Of a stretch of 64,000 nucleotides of DNA, positions 45,918 through 55,688 are shown in pieces. The translations under genes and the position numbers were made by a program. Position 1 is the stretch's first letter. Every line of letters begins with the position of its first letter. The DNA lies in assembly GCA_018873225.1 (NCBI GenBank), contig JAEILZ010000007.1:1116001-1180000 (forward strand). The letters run 5' to 3'. Below the pieces are notes generated by a model that saw only the letters and a program-made list of their open reading frames with translations, was not told the DNA's origin and ran no database searches. This DNA is from [Phialemoniopsis] sp. UDSM-2020 (taxonomy: Eukaryota; Ascomycota; Sordariomycetes; Thyridiales; Thyridiaceae).

Positions 45918-46699
45918 CTACTTCTTCGAAGCGGCGATAATCTTCCTCGCCATCTCCGGGAACGTATCGGCCATGACATCCATCTCGCCAAACAGATCTA
46001 GGCACGGCTCCTTCTCCCAGACCGTGCAGTACGCGCCCTTGAATCTGCTTTTCCGTTAGTAATAAACTCCAAAAAGTCACGTCCGATTGGATCGTGAACC
46101 CACCCTGTAGACTTGGCGGCCGAGACGTCCCACATGTGCGCCGCCGCGAACCACGCCTCCTCGTCGCCGAACTGCTTGAGCAGCGGCTGGTACGACTCCG
46201 GCGCCGGCTTGCCAATCTTGAGCGAGTCGCACGACAGGAAGTTCTCGAGGGGCATGTCGATGCCGTTGTTGACAAAGTAGCCCCGCACTCGGTTGACGTC
46301 GCCGGCCGTGAACGCCCAGCAGGTGTACCCGGCGTCGCGCAGGATCCGGAAGCACTCGGCGACGCCCGGGCGGGCTTGCAGCTGCATGAACTGCTCGAGG
46401 ATGTACCTGAGGTCGTCGTCGGTGGCGAACCGGCGCGGCTCCTCGATGCCAGCCATCCACAGCATGCGGTAGAACAGGCTGCTGAAGACGTCGTAGAAGC
46501 GCACGTAGCGGTTCGAGATGCTGAGGTACGTGTACTCGCGCTCGGCGGCCTCGAACCAGGTGTAGCCCAGCAGCTTGGGCTTGATGCACTCGGCGCGGAG
46601 GCGGTCGCCCAGGCGGTGGTCCAGGGCCTCGAAGATGGCGTCATAGGAGACGCAGGTGCCGACTACGTCGAAGACGACATGTTTCTTGGGAGAAGACAT
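45918..46699 (-). CDS. type II haloacid dehalogenase (HAD superfamily)
   Basis: Two exons (46104-46699, 45918-46044) join in phase into 240 residues. The start (VVFDVVGTC) is the HAD motif I, but the second aspartate expected of phosphatases is Val, as in dehalogenases. FTAGDVNRV carries motif II, KIGKPAPESYQ the lysine of motif III, and AAHMWDVSAAKSTGF motif IV. After the intron comes KGAYCTVWEKEPC and a helical C-terminus. Type II members hydrolyse 2-haloacids, but many fungal homologues have unknown substrates. The gene is unusually GC-rich, which produces long spurious frames on both strands. It is co-directional with GABA transaminase and the FAD oxidoreductase. Confidence 0.88.
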
Positions 46700-47131
46700 C
46701 TTGATATGATTTTGCAATTGTGTATGTGTTGTAGGTGACGCCCAGGGAGGTGGTTAGAGACCCATGGATGACTTTATAGATGTGGAGGTGCGGGTGAGTT
46801 CTCCAACCTCGACCCGCCTGAAATACCGCGAGGTGCATTGGGATAGGCACACATTTAGCGCTAGATTCTTAGACTGGCCTGAAACGCGCCCCAACACATA
46901 TCACTGAAAGAACTCTAGCGCTCAATGGGTAACATCCATGGATCACGGTACGAATCAAATGGCAATAAAGCATATGCAACTTTGGAAGACATATATGACA
47001 CGTAAAGAACCCAGTATTAACAATTGTATGCAGATATATCCACTGGTATTGCAAGGGTTTTCCCCAAGTAGATTTGTGTTTATTAAATTGTGCTATATTC
47101 CTTCCAACTTCTCACGCTCTGTTCCGGCTGT
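46700..47131. other. intergenic region, no gene seen
   Basis: 432 bp between the HAD start and the GABA transaminase stop. No supported frame or motif. Confidence 0.5.
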
Positions 47132-48861
47132 TCAGCTCTGAAGGCTAGCAAGAGCCTTGTCCAAGCATCCAATCAGGATGGGCACTATAATGGATGTTGT
47201 TAGTCGACATCTCACGGGATCAGACAAGGTCGTCAAAGGCTTACCGTGGGCCTCCTCAAAGATCAGCATAGGACGGAGTCGCACTGTCTGCACACCGCAG
47301 GTTCCGATATTCACACCAAGGCTCTTCATGGTCTTGACAAGCGCTGCAGCGTCTACGGTGTCAAAAGCAAAGTACGTTCTGGCAGGGTGGTCAGTCTCGA
47401 TTCCTTTCAATACAGCTTTCGTGCTGTACTTACCCTTGGCCCTTGCCTCGCAGGTTCTGGATCTGGTCAGGGTACTTTGCGGCGAGTTTCTCGAGTTCCG
47501 CGTACAGCACTTTGCCGACACGTGCCTAGGCGAAAGCTGTTAGCTGCGACATTCAATAACATTGTGGTTGTCTGACTTACGCATTGAGAGACAAGGTCCT
47601 TATCCAGGATCTCGCCGATGACGGCCTTGCTCATGATGACACGGGCCGGGTCGCCAATCCATCTAGAACAAGTCAATTCCCGTGAACTTAGTCATAACAA
47701 GTAAACGGGTAGGATACATACGTGTTGAACTGCCGATAGGCCTTGTCAGGCACCAGCATGCGGTCTCCGAAGAAGTAGCCAGCCGTCTGGGCCTTCTTGG
47801 AGAAGGTCACGATATCGGGTGGTGAGGTCAAGTTCCAGTGCTCGTGGCCCCAGAACTTGCCGGTAGCGCCAAAGCCGGTCTGCACCTCATCCACGATCAT
47901 AGTGACGTGGTTCTTCTTGGTAAGATCACGAAGACCCTGGAAGAACGCTGGCGAAGCGTGATTGTCTCCACCCTCACTCTGGATGGGCTCGACGATGACT
48001 GCCACGACAGGGCATGACCAGGACTTGATGAGGCGCTCAACCTCCGCAAGACACCGCTGCTCTTCATCGCTGTTCTCTTGGGTGTGCTTCTCGAGCGGGT
48101 ACTTTAACTTGGGGAAGGGGGCATGGGGCCAGTCGAATGACGGGATGTCCAGCTTGTGGACAGCTTTAGACCGCGTAGTAGAGAGACTGCCAAAGCCCCG
48201 GCCGTGGAAGGAGTCGGTGAAGCTGAGGATGGCCAAGTCTGGCGATCCAGGCCCAATGTTGGAAATGCAGGACGTGACCTCCTCGTGAGTCCAGTCGACG
48301 CCCTCGCCACGCTCGCGGCGGCGGTAGAGCATCATGGCGGCCTTGTAGGCCAGCTCGTTGGCCTCGGATCCAGACTGTGCCGTGAAGATCTTGTCGAGGC
48401 CCTTGGGCGCGACGCGCAGGAGGCCATTTTGCAAGATGTCAGCCCACTTGCTTGAGGGGAAGTTTCCGGTTGCGGGACGGTTCGCCAGCGCCGACATCAT
48501 CTCCGGGGACTGGGCGGCCTGAAGCAGGGCGGCATTGTTGTAGCCCACGGGGATGGAGGCGATCTGGGAGTAGCTGAATTGGCGGGTTAGCGCTGAGGCG
48601 ACTTCATCATGCCACCTTTTCGTCGACGGCTTACACATCTAGGTAACGGTTACCGTCGACATCGACGATGCTGCTAGGTGTTAGCAAGGTCACTCAGCAA
48701 TGAATGAATGCAGTTGCTTACTAGTTGCCAGAGCTCTTGTCGTAGTCGACAACGAAGTGAATCGCTCGCGCATCAAAGAAGGCATCGAGTCGCTTGGATG
48801 CCGCCTTGGAATGCGGCCCGGGCACCTCGGTGGTGACTGATTGCTCGAGGACGGCAGGCAT
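47132..48861 (-). CDS. gatA: 4-aminobutyrate (GABA) aminotransferase
   Basis: Seven exons (48722-48861, 48635-48673, 47722-48573, 47581-47662, 47434-47525, 47245-47378, 47132-47184) join in phase into 463 residues, the normal length. It converts GABA and 2-oxoglutarate to succinate semialdehyde and glutamate using PLP. Class III aminotransferase landmarks: NPxT-like RPATGNFPSSKW, AQSGSEANELAYKAAMM, SFHGRGFGSLSTTRSK, VIVEPIQSEGGDNHASP, MIVDEVQTGFGATGKFWGHEHW, and TFSKKAQTAGYFF containing the PLP lysine (residue 319 or 320). There is no clear mitochondrial presequence. SSADH, the next enzyme, lies 2.1 kb away beyond the tartrate/malate dehydrogenase-like gene. The symbol follows the Aspergillus orthologue by resemblance. 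Confidence 0.93.
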
Positions 48862-49588
48862 GTCTAGCGATCGACTGGGCAGTGGGAACCGTTGGTGATT
48901 TGGTAGTCGCTGGTCAAACAATTGGCACAAGCGATGGTACTACTGAGGAGCGCGATCAAGGTGACTCTCAGATACGGAAGTTCGATGGATTCTTTTACTT
49001 CGCGTTTGAAGATAAAGTTCGTGGCCATCTTGCGCCCGCGACCGGAGTCAGCACCGCTGGGGACCAGGTGCCAGGCCCCACCCCGACCGCCCCGACGGAG
49101 ACTTCCGACAGTACAACCCTACTGAAAAAGACTCCTAGTTTGACGAATTGCCGGCTTTCGGGTGTACCTACCTACTACAGACTCGGCATCCAGGTCAAAT
49201 CGCACGTGTTCTTCCGGTTCGAGTCAAGACCCTGTGAGAAAGACACTGCCTTAGTTCAGTGGGGGAATGGGCGTGCCTGGCGCATGGCGTGTACTAAACC
49301 TGATGCGGTGGGACCGGCATTCAGGCCGGACCGGCAGGCGCTATCGCTTTGATCGTGCGATATCGCCGCGATAGTGACACTTCTTGTTGGAGGAAATGGA
49401 ATTGTAGATGATTGGAAGGGAAGCCGGCGGAAGGGCGACGTATGAGATGGAGCTGAGGTTGAGTTGATACTTGGCATGATGGCCCAAGCACGGTCACGGA
49501 CACCGATAATCTCGTCATTCGATAGCATGATTGACAGATTGTATCTTACCCGATATCACCATTGTCTCGTGCGCCTGTTCAAGTCATA
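48862..49588. promoter_or_regulatory. divergent promoter of GABA transaminase and TtuC-like gene
   Basis: 727 bp between divergent starts. It contains three CCGG elements at 49314-49334 and the near-palindrome TATCGCCGCGATA at 49360-49372 (single central base), both about 220-270 bp from the dehydrogenase ATG. No gene of its own is supported. Confidence 0.45.
49314..49334. promoter_or_regulatory. triple CCGG element
   Basis: Three CCGG tetramers begin at 49314, 49326 and 49331. The first pair is spaced by eight bases, and the sequences read GGACCGGCA twice. This half-site matches the arm of the 45730-45750 palindrome. Confidence 0.4.
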
Positions 49589-50719
49589 ATGTCTAAGCCA
49601 AATCGTACTTACAAGATCGCAGCCATACCGGGAGACGGTATTGGTGTTGAGGTCGTGGAAGCTGCTCTCGGGGTGGTCCAGACTGTGGCTAGAAAGTCCG
49701 GACATTATGATGTTGAGGTCACAAACTTGCCTTGGGGCTCTGCATACTACAAGGAAACGGGATCGTTTCTCCCTGAAGATTTTCTGTCCACCTTGAAGCA
49801 ATTCGATGCAGTCTTGTTTGGTGCCGTGGGCATGCCCGGTAAGTTGCCCAGTCTGGAGGCTGTCGAGCTTCATGAATCTAACCGAAAGTCAGATGTCCCC
49901 GATCATCTATCTCTCTGGGGCCTACTCTTAAAGATGCGAGGACCAATGCAGCTCTATGCCAACATCCGTCCGATTCGATGCTTCACCAAGCCGAGACTCG
50001 ATGGGGCCGATCCCAAGGACCTAGACTGGCTTCTTGTCCGTGAGAATAGCGAGGGCGAGTACTCCGGTCATGGCGGTCGTTCTCATAGGGGGTACGACTG
50101 GGAAGTCGCAACGGAGACTAGTGTTTTCACGAAGCACGGGATCACACGAATCATGCGGCATGCATTCGAGGCGGCAAGCAATCGGCCCAAGAAGCATCTT
50201 ACCGTCGTGAGCAAGTCAAACGCCCAACGTTACGGTCTTGTGCTGTGGGACGAAATTGCTGCCGAAGTGGCTAAGGAGTACCCTGACGTAAAATGGGACA
50301 AGGAACTCGTTGACGCAATGACTATGCGCATGGTTCAAAAACCCTGGAGCATCGATACCGTCGTCGGCACCAACCTCCACATTGACATTCTGTCGGATCT
50401 TGCAGCAGCCCTCGCTGGATCTATCGGAATTGCGGCGTCAGCCAACCTTGACCCGGAGCGAAAGTACCCTTCGGTCTTCGAACCTGTACATGGTAGCGCT
50501 TTCGACATCATGGGTAAGGGTATCGCGAATCCGATCGGGGCCATCTGGGCAGCCGCGGATATGCTGGCTTGGATTGGCGAGCAGGACTCTGCCGACAATC
50601 TCATGACTGCTATCGCAAATGTGTGCAAGGACGGGGAGGTGACGCGGGATATGGGAGGGTCGCTCAATACCAAAGAAGCCGCCAACGCAATCTCCCAGGA
50701 AATAGAAAAGCTAGCATAA
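49589..50719 (+). CDS. tartrate/D-malate dehydrogenase-like (isopropylmalate dehydrogenase family)
   Basis: Two exons, 49589-49838 and 49893-50719, give 358 residues. The 54-nt intron has no stop and its length is divisible by three, so it is easily missed. Removing it restores GAVGMPDVPDHLSLWG, the family's unbroken loop. Other landmarks: IAAIPGDGIGVEVVEAAL at the start, YANIRPIRC, VRENSEGEYSGHGG, the Lys of HLTVVSKSNAQRYG, VDAMTMRMVQKPWSIDTVVGTNLHIDILSD, and FEPVHGSAFDIMGKGIANPIGAIW. Enzymes of this subgroup oxidise tartrate, D-malate or 3-isopropylmalate-like hydroxy acids with NAD+. It shares a promoter with GABA transaminase and converges on SSADH, so it may handle a hydroxyacid from the same pathway. 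Confidence 0.9.
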   Translation: MSKPNRTYKIAAIPGDGIGVEVVEAALGVVQTVARKSGHYDVEVTNLPWGSAYYKETGSFLPEDFLSTLKQFDAVLFGAVGMPGKLPSLEAVELHESNRKSDVPDHLSLWGLLLKMRGPMQLYANIRPIRCFTKPRLDGADPKDLDWLLVRENSEGEYSGHGGRSHRGYDWEVATETSVFTKHGITRIMRHAFEAASNRPKKHLTVVSKSNAQRYGLVLWDEIAAEVAKEYPDVKWDKELVDAMTMRMVQKPWSIDTVVGTNLHIDILSDLAAALAGSIGIAASANLDPERKYPSVFEPVHGSAFDIMGKGIANPIGAIWAAADMLAWIGEQDSADNLMTAIANVCKDGEVTRDMGGSLNTKEAANAISQEIEKLA

Positions 50720-50958
50720 TTCCCGTATTTACCGGACAATGATGATTCTTCAAGCCGATTCCAGACTCTGTCATATGAGTGCATGTAGACCCGGCGGGAG
50801 ATCTCTACCAACTCAGAACTCCTCCATAATCACTACATAACGCCATGTTGAGAGAATATGCAATTCTACGGATATTCACAACGCCACAGCAACTCGGCAA
50901 TGCGTTCCCCATCCTGAAGCAAACGTTTGACGGAGTTTCCTTTCGGTTTTGTTGGGTT

Positions 50959-52652
50959 CTACGTATTGATGCCCGTCATGATCATCTTAGTTACCAGGAA
51001 CTCATCAATGCCATACTTGCTGCCCTCTCTCCCAAAACCGCTCTGTTTCACACCGCCAAAGGGTGCGGCAGGGTCACTGATTGCACCTGTCGTATTGTTG
51101 ATCAACATGTCACTAGTTATAGGATCTTGGTGGAAAGACTTACCAACGTTGACGCCTACCATGCCTACCTCAAGAGCCTCTGCAACTCTCCAGCATCGCC
51201 TTGAGTCTTTGCTAAAGAAGTACCCAGCTAGGCCAACGTCGGAGTCGTTGGCAAGATCGATAGCTTCTTGCTCAGTCTCGAATGGGAAGAAGGCTGCTAC
51301 GGGGCCGAAGGTCTCCTCGCTGCAGACTTTCATCCCGGGCTTCATATCGGCGAGAATGGTGATGTTAAAGAAGTTGGGACCCAGCTGCGGCATCGGCTCT
51401 CCTCCAAACACAAGACGGGCTCCCTTGCTCACTGCATCCTTGACGTGATCGCGAACTTTATCTGCCGCCCGTTTGTGGATCAAGGGCCCATGGGTTGTCT
51501 TATCATCGAGCCCATCGCCGACTTGGAACTGTTTAACAGTATCGTGTACCTTTTGCAGCCCTGTCAGCAATTTGTTGTTTTCGTTTTGTGGAAGCCAACA
51601 CCTACCTTTTGTATGAACGTCTCATAGATGCTCTTGTGCACAAGTATCCTGTTGGCACACACGCAAGTTTGACCAGAGATCCTAAACTTGGATGCGATCA
51701 ATCCTCGAAGTGCTACATCGAGATCTGCATCTTCGAAGACAATGAAGGGGGCATTGCCACCAAGCTCAAATGATAGCTTCTTGAGCGTAGAAGATGACTG
51801 ATTCATCAAAAGCTTGCCTACCGCAGTAGACCCAGTGAAGGAGATCTTCTTGACGATAGGATGCGTCGTAAGAACCTTTCCTACAGCAGCCGTATTGTCA
51901 AGCGCCGTAATGACGTTGAAAACGCCCTTGGGAATCTTAGCCCGATGCGCAAGCTCTGCAAGGGCCAAGGCTGTCAACGGAGCCTCGCCCGGGGCTTTAA
52001 TGACGACGGAGCACCCTGCAGCCAACGCCGGGCCAACTTTCCGGGTGATCATCGCAGCTGGAAAATTCCATGGCGCAATCAGACCACACACGCCGATTGG
52101 CTCTTTGATAGTCATCAATCTGCAATCGGGATTGCTAGCCTCGATAGTATCGCCGTAGATACGGGGTGCCTCCTCGGAGAACCATTCGAGGAATGAGGCG
52201 GCGTACTTGACCTCGGTGCGCGCATCTGCAAGGGGCTTGCCGTTCTCGAGGGTGATGATATGGGCGAGGTCCTCCACGTTTTCTATCATGAGGTTGTACC
52301 AGTCACGAAGAAGCGTGGCGCGAGCGCGCGCAGGCGTCGTCCGGTACGACCTGAAAGCGACATCAGCGGCTTTGATAGCAGCCTTTGTGTCTCCGGCGTC
52401 AAAGTCGGGACATTGCGCTACGGACGCGGATGTCGATGGGTCTAAAACGCGCTTGGTCAGTGTCGTCGAGGCGTGCAAGTAGCAATGGTGTCACGAACTG
52501 TCTACCGTGAATAGCTTGCCAGAGGCAGCTGCAACCCACTGGCCATCGACATAGCATGTCTCTTTGAGAAGTGACTGATCTTTGAGCTACGGAAGCAATG
52601 TTAGCATACGGTGATCCTTCATCTGGGGCTTGCTTCCTACCTGAGGTGCCAT
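50959..52652 (-). CDS. succinate-semialdehyde dehydrogenase (ALDH family)
   Basis: Five exons (52641-52652, 52499-52586, 51606-52441, 51144-51549, 50959-51086) join in phase into 489 residues. The first exon encodes only MAPQ. Landmarks: CYVDGQWVAAASGKLFTV at the N-terminus, APWNFPAAMITRKVGPALAAGC, KISFTGSTAVGKLLM, FELGGNAPFIVFEDAD with the general-base Glu, GQTCVCANRILVH with the catalytic Cys, ETFGPVAAFFPF, and PFGGVKQSGFGREGSKYGIDEF, which is typical of SSADH. It oxidises succinate semialdehyde to succinate with NAD(P)+, the step after GABA transaminase. Exon 4 uses an AAG acceptor. Intron 2 uses the weak donor GTTCGT. Both are required by family alignment. Confidence 0.91.
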
Positions 52653-53412
52653 CTTGATAACTGGAACTGGCTTGCTGCATGCTAGAGAAATTACACCGCG
52701 ATTCGTTACAATTGAATCCTTGCTTTTGACTGACTGATGTCGCGTTGGGCGACAATTGCTCTCGGTTGCGCTCCGTAGCCGGCGCGGTAATCTGTGGATC
52801 CAGGCACGAGAACGCTGGATCCCCTCTCCTAACTCTACTAACCCCATTCTTGTTAGCATCGGTTTGTCGAAGCAGCGCTATGAAATTAACGGCTCTAGAG
52901 GCATTACAGCAGGCCGGCCCGTAATTCTTGGGCAGTGAGGGAGCCGGCACATTCCCGGTCTTGGGAGCCCTTGGCAGCTAAATTAGTGCCTCGCACTTGA
53001 TAACTATCAAGGTCGGGTTCGTTGCGTCTCCGCCCGATACCATGCCAAAAGATACGCGTTGCCCCATGACAGCACAGTGGGGAGATAAGGGGAAGAAGGC
53101 GGGGAAATGGGCATGGAGATCTTGGCTCCCCGAGTCGCGCGTGCAGAGGACCAAATCTCGCATCCTTGACTTCGCTGGATGCTTTGTGTTGCTCGCTAGC
53201 CCTCCCCCCTTCAACACTGAAGTCCAAAGCTAGCTTATCATAGCGGCACAACCGACGCAGAGGGGGTTGCAATTCGAATTGCCGACCGACCTGGAAAGAT
53301 TCTTCCCCATAGATATAAGGCTTCGTTCATTCTGACTTTCCGACTTTCAACCCTCATCAAGTCTACACCACCACAGCCTTCTTCGCTAGACTTTCCTTGT
53401 CATACAGCAACG
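52653..53412. promoter_or_regulatory. divergent promoter of SSADH and MFS transporter
   Basis: 760 bp between divergent starts, with no supported gene. It contains the element CCGGCACATTCCCGG at 52944-52958 and a CT-rich leader before the MFS ATG. Confidence 0.45.
52944..52958. promoter_or_regulatory. CCGG-N7-CCGG element
   Basis: CCGG, seven bases, CCGG: the same spacing and the same GCCGGCA/CCGGTC edges as the palindrome at 45730-45750. It lies about 290 bp upstream of the SSADH start. Confidence 0.4.
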
Positions 53413-55098
53413 ATGGCTGAAAACATCAAGAACAACCCTGACCCAGCAATGGTCGACGATGATGCCACCTTTACGAAGCCCGACATCTCACAGCCCGAGA
53501 CCGAGCTCGATCGTGCGCTCGCGGCTTATGTGCCAGACACAGGTGCGGAGAAGCGGCTCGTCCGCAAGATGGACTTGATCATGATGCCCATCTTGTGGTT
53601 CATGTACATTCTCGCATACATTGACAGACAGAACATCGTACGTAGTTCTTTGACCACAGGAGACGGAGAAGCGCTAACAATCTTCATAGGGTAACGCGAA
53701 GGTTGCCGGGATGGATGTTGATCTTGCTCTTACCGACGACCGTGAGTATCGTTCGCCTTGCCGTTGCATGAGACATGGTGATTGATGAACTAACGCATTG
53801 ACAGAATACGCCATGCTGCTGTCCATCTTCTTCATCGGCTATCTCATCCTCGAAGTGCCGTCCAACTTGATGCTTACGCGAGCCAGACCCTCTTGGTATC
53901 TCCCCGGAATCATGATCATTTGGGGCACCCTTTGCACCGTCATGGGTGTTGTTAAGAACTACGAAGGCATGCTGGCTCTCCGGTTCATGCTTGGTGCTGT
54001 CGAGGCTGGCTTCTTCCCTGGTGTGCTGTTCCTCATGACCTGCTGGTACAAGAAGTCGGAAGTCGGTAAGTCAAAGGATCCCCTGAAAACTTCGATGTCA
54101 ACTTGACTGTACTGATAATTCAATGCTCAGGCAAACGATTCTCGATCTTCTACACAGCGTCAGTCTTCTCGGGAGCTGTCAGTGGTCTGCTGGCTGGCGC
54201 CATCACAGGTCACATGGAAGGCGTGCGCGGCATTCGAGGCTGGAGGTGGCTCTACATCATCGAGGGATCCGTCACTGTTTTGGTTGCCATATGCGTCAAG
54301 GCCTTTATCCTCGACTTCCCCGAGCAAAAGAACTGGCTCATGACCAGCGAAGAACGCCACCTGGCCGTAGTACGCATGATCCACGACCGTAACACCACCA
54401 CCCAACGACACGGCATGCGCCTATCGCACTGGCAGGCCCTCAAAGCTGCGCTGGCGGATCCCCGGACATACATCTTCATCGTGTTGTTTGTCGTGGACGT
54501 GGGCTCCATGACGATCTCGTACTTCATCCCCGGTATTGTGAAGTCCATGGGCTACACCTCCGTCATTGCGCAGTACATGACCATTCCGATCTGGATGGTC
54601 GGCGCCTTCTTCCTTGTCGGGCTTTCCTGGACGGCCGATCGTACTGGAGACCGCCGCTGGCACATCACGGGCTGCTTGGCGCTCAGCTTTGTCTGTACCA
54701 TCGTCTGTGTCACCGTGTCGAACAGCAAGGTCCTCTACGCCATGCTCTGCCTTTACATCGCTGGATTGTACACCGCTCTTCCGCTGATTCTGAATTGGGT
54801 ATCCGAGATCATCGCCCTCCCGGCAGAGAAGCGTGCCGTTGTGGTTGCCTTGGTCAACTCCATCGGCAACCTGTCCGCTGTTTATGGAAGCCGCCTTTGG
54901 CCGTCTACTGATGGGCCCCATTTCATCAAGGGCTTTGCCACTGTTGGAGCTTTCACAGGGTTTGGGACACTACTCGCAGCTCTGATTCCAGTGCTGCTCA
55001 AGTACCTGCCCAAGGAAGGCCGCACCAAGGCCGAGAGGGAGATCCTGGATAGAGAGCAGGAATGCATTCAAGGCGTTCGTCCCATTGGAGAAGTTTGA
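53413..55098 (+). CDS. MFS transporter, anion:cation symporter family
   Basis: Four exons (53413-53637, 53690-53741, 53805-54065, 54131-55098) join in phase into 501 residues with twelve predicted membrane segments. Landmarks: RLVRKMDLIMMPILWFMYILAYIDRQNIGNAKVAGM, FFIGYLILEVPSNLMLTRARPSWYLPG, LGAVEAGFFPGVLFLMTCWYKKSEVGKR, and a second half with SNSKVLYAMLCLYIAGLYTALPLILNWVSEI. It belongs with fungal permeases for carboxylates, vitamins and ureides. It shares a promoter with SSADH, which suggests it imports the substrate or an intermediate of the amine/GABA route. Substrate remains unknown. Confidence 0.9.
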
Positions 55099-55688
55099 AA
55101 ACTTCCATACATTGAGGAGCCACTACAGGACCCTCTTGTTCAATTCGTTCTAAGCTAGTATATTTTATGTTGAAGTTGAGCCTCGTGGGAAGCAGTAGTA
55201 CATGAAGTCGCTTGATCCCGTTAATAACCTCTTCTATTAATTTTCCAGTTGACTGTGAGCTTTACTCCTCCTACTTGGTCTCTCTTGATGATCTAGCGTT
55301 TCCCGTTGTGCCCTTGCAAGTCTTGCATTAGACTCTCTCCGAGTGGCTATATTCAGGCTCTTCCGAGGCCGCGACAGTCATTTCGTCAATCGGTGCTGAA
55401 TGCGGCACAAAGTATTGCTGGGCCGAGCGGCCGCTTTCGAACAGTACACCCATGTCTTCTAGAAAAAGAACTAACATTCATTAGCCAAAGGATTTGCTGG
55501 ATTATGAGTTCAGGCTTACCATGTGTTTCCGGCACACAAACCGGCAGTCATATCCTGCATAGACATCTAGTAGCTTCCACAGGACTGATAATTCGGGATG
55601 ACTATCCTGCGTCGGTCCAATGTTGTCAACACAAGCAGCATTCGCGGGACTTTTCACAGTTTCCAGGCTGTCTCATCAAATAACCAAT
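55099..55688. other. convergent intergenic region
   Basis: 590 bp between two gene ends; no gene seen. A further CCGG-N8-CCGG pair lies at 55529-55544, outside any promoter, a reminder that this motif also occurs by chance. Confidence 0.5.

Noticed and set aside
45673..46738. Long frames of 170 to 323 codons overlapping the HAD gene on both strands
   Set aside because: Low-complexity Arg/Ser/Ala-rich translations caused by high GC; the HAD frame has all motifs and proper splicing.
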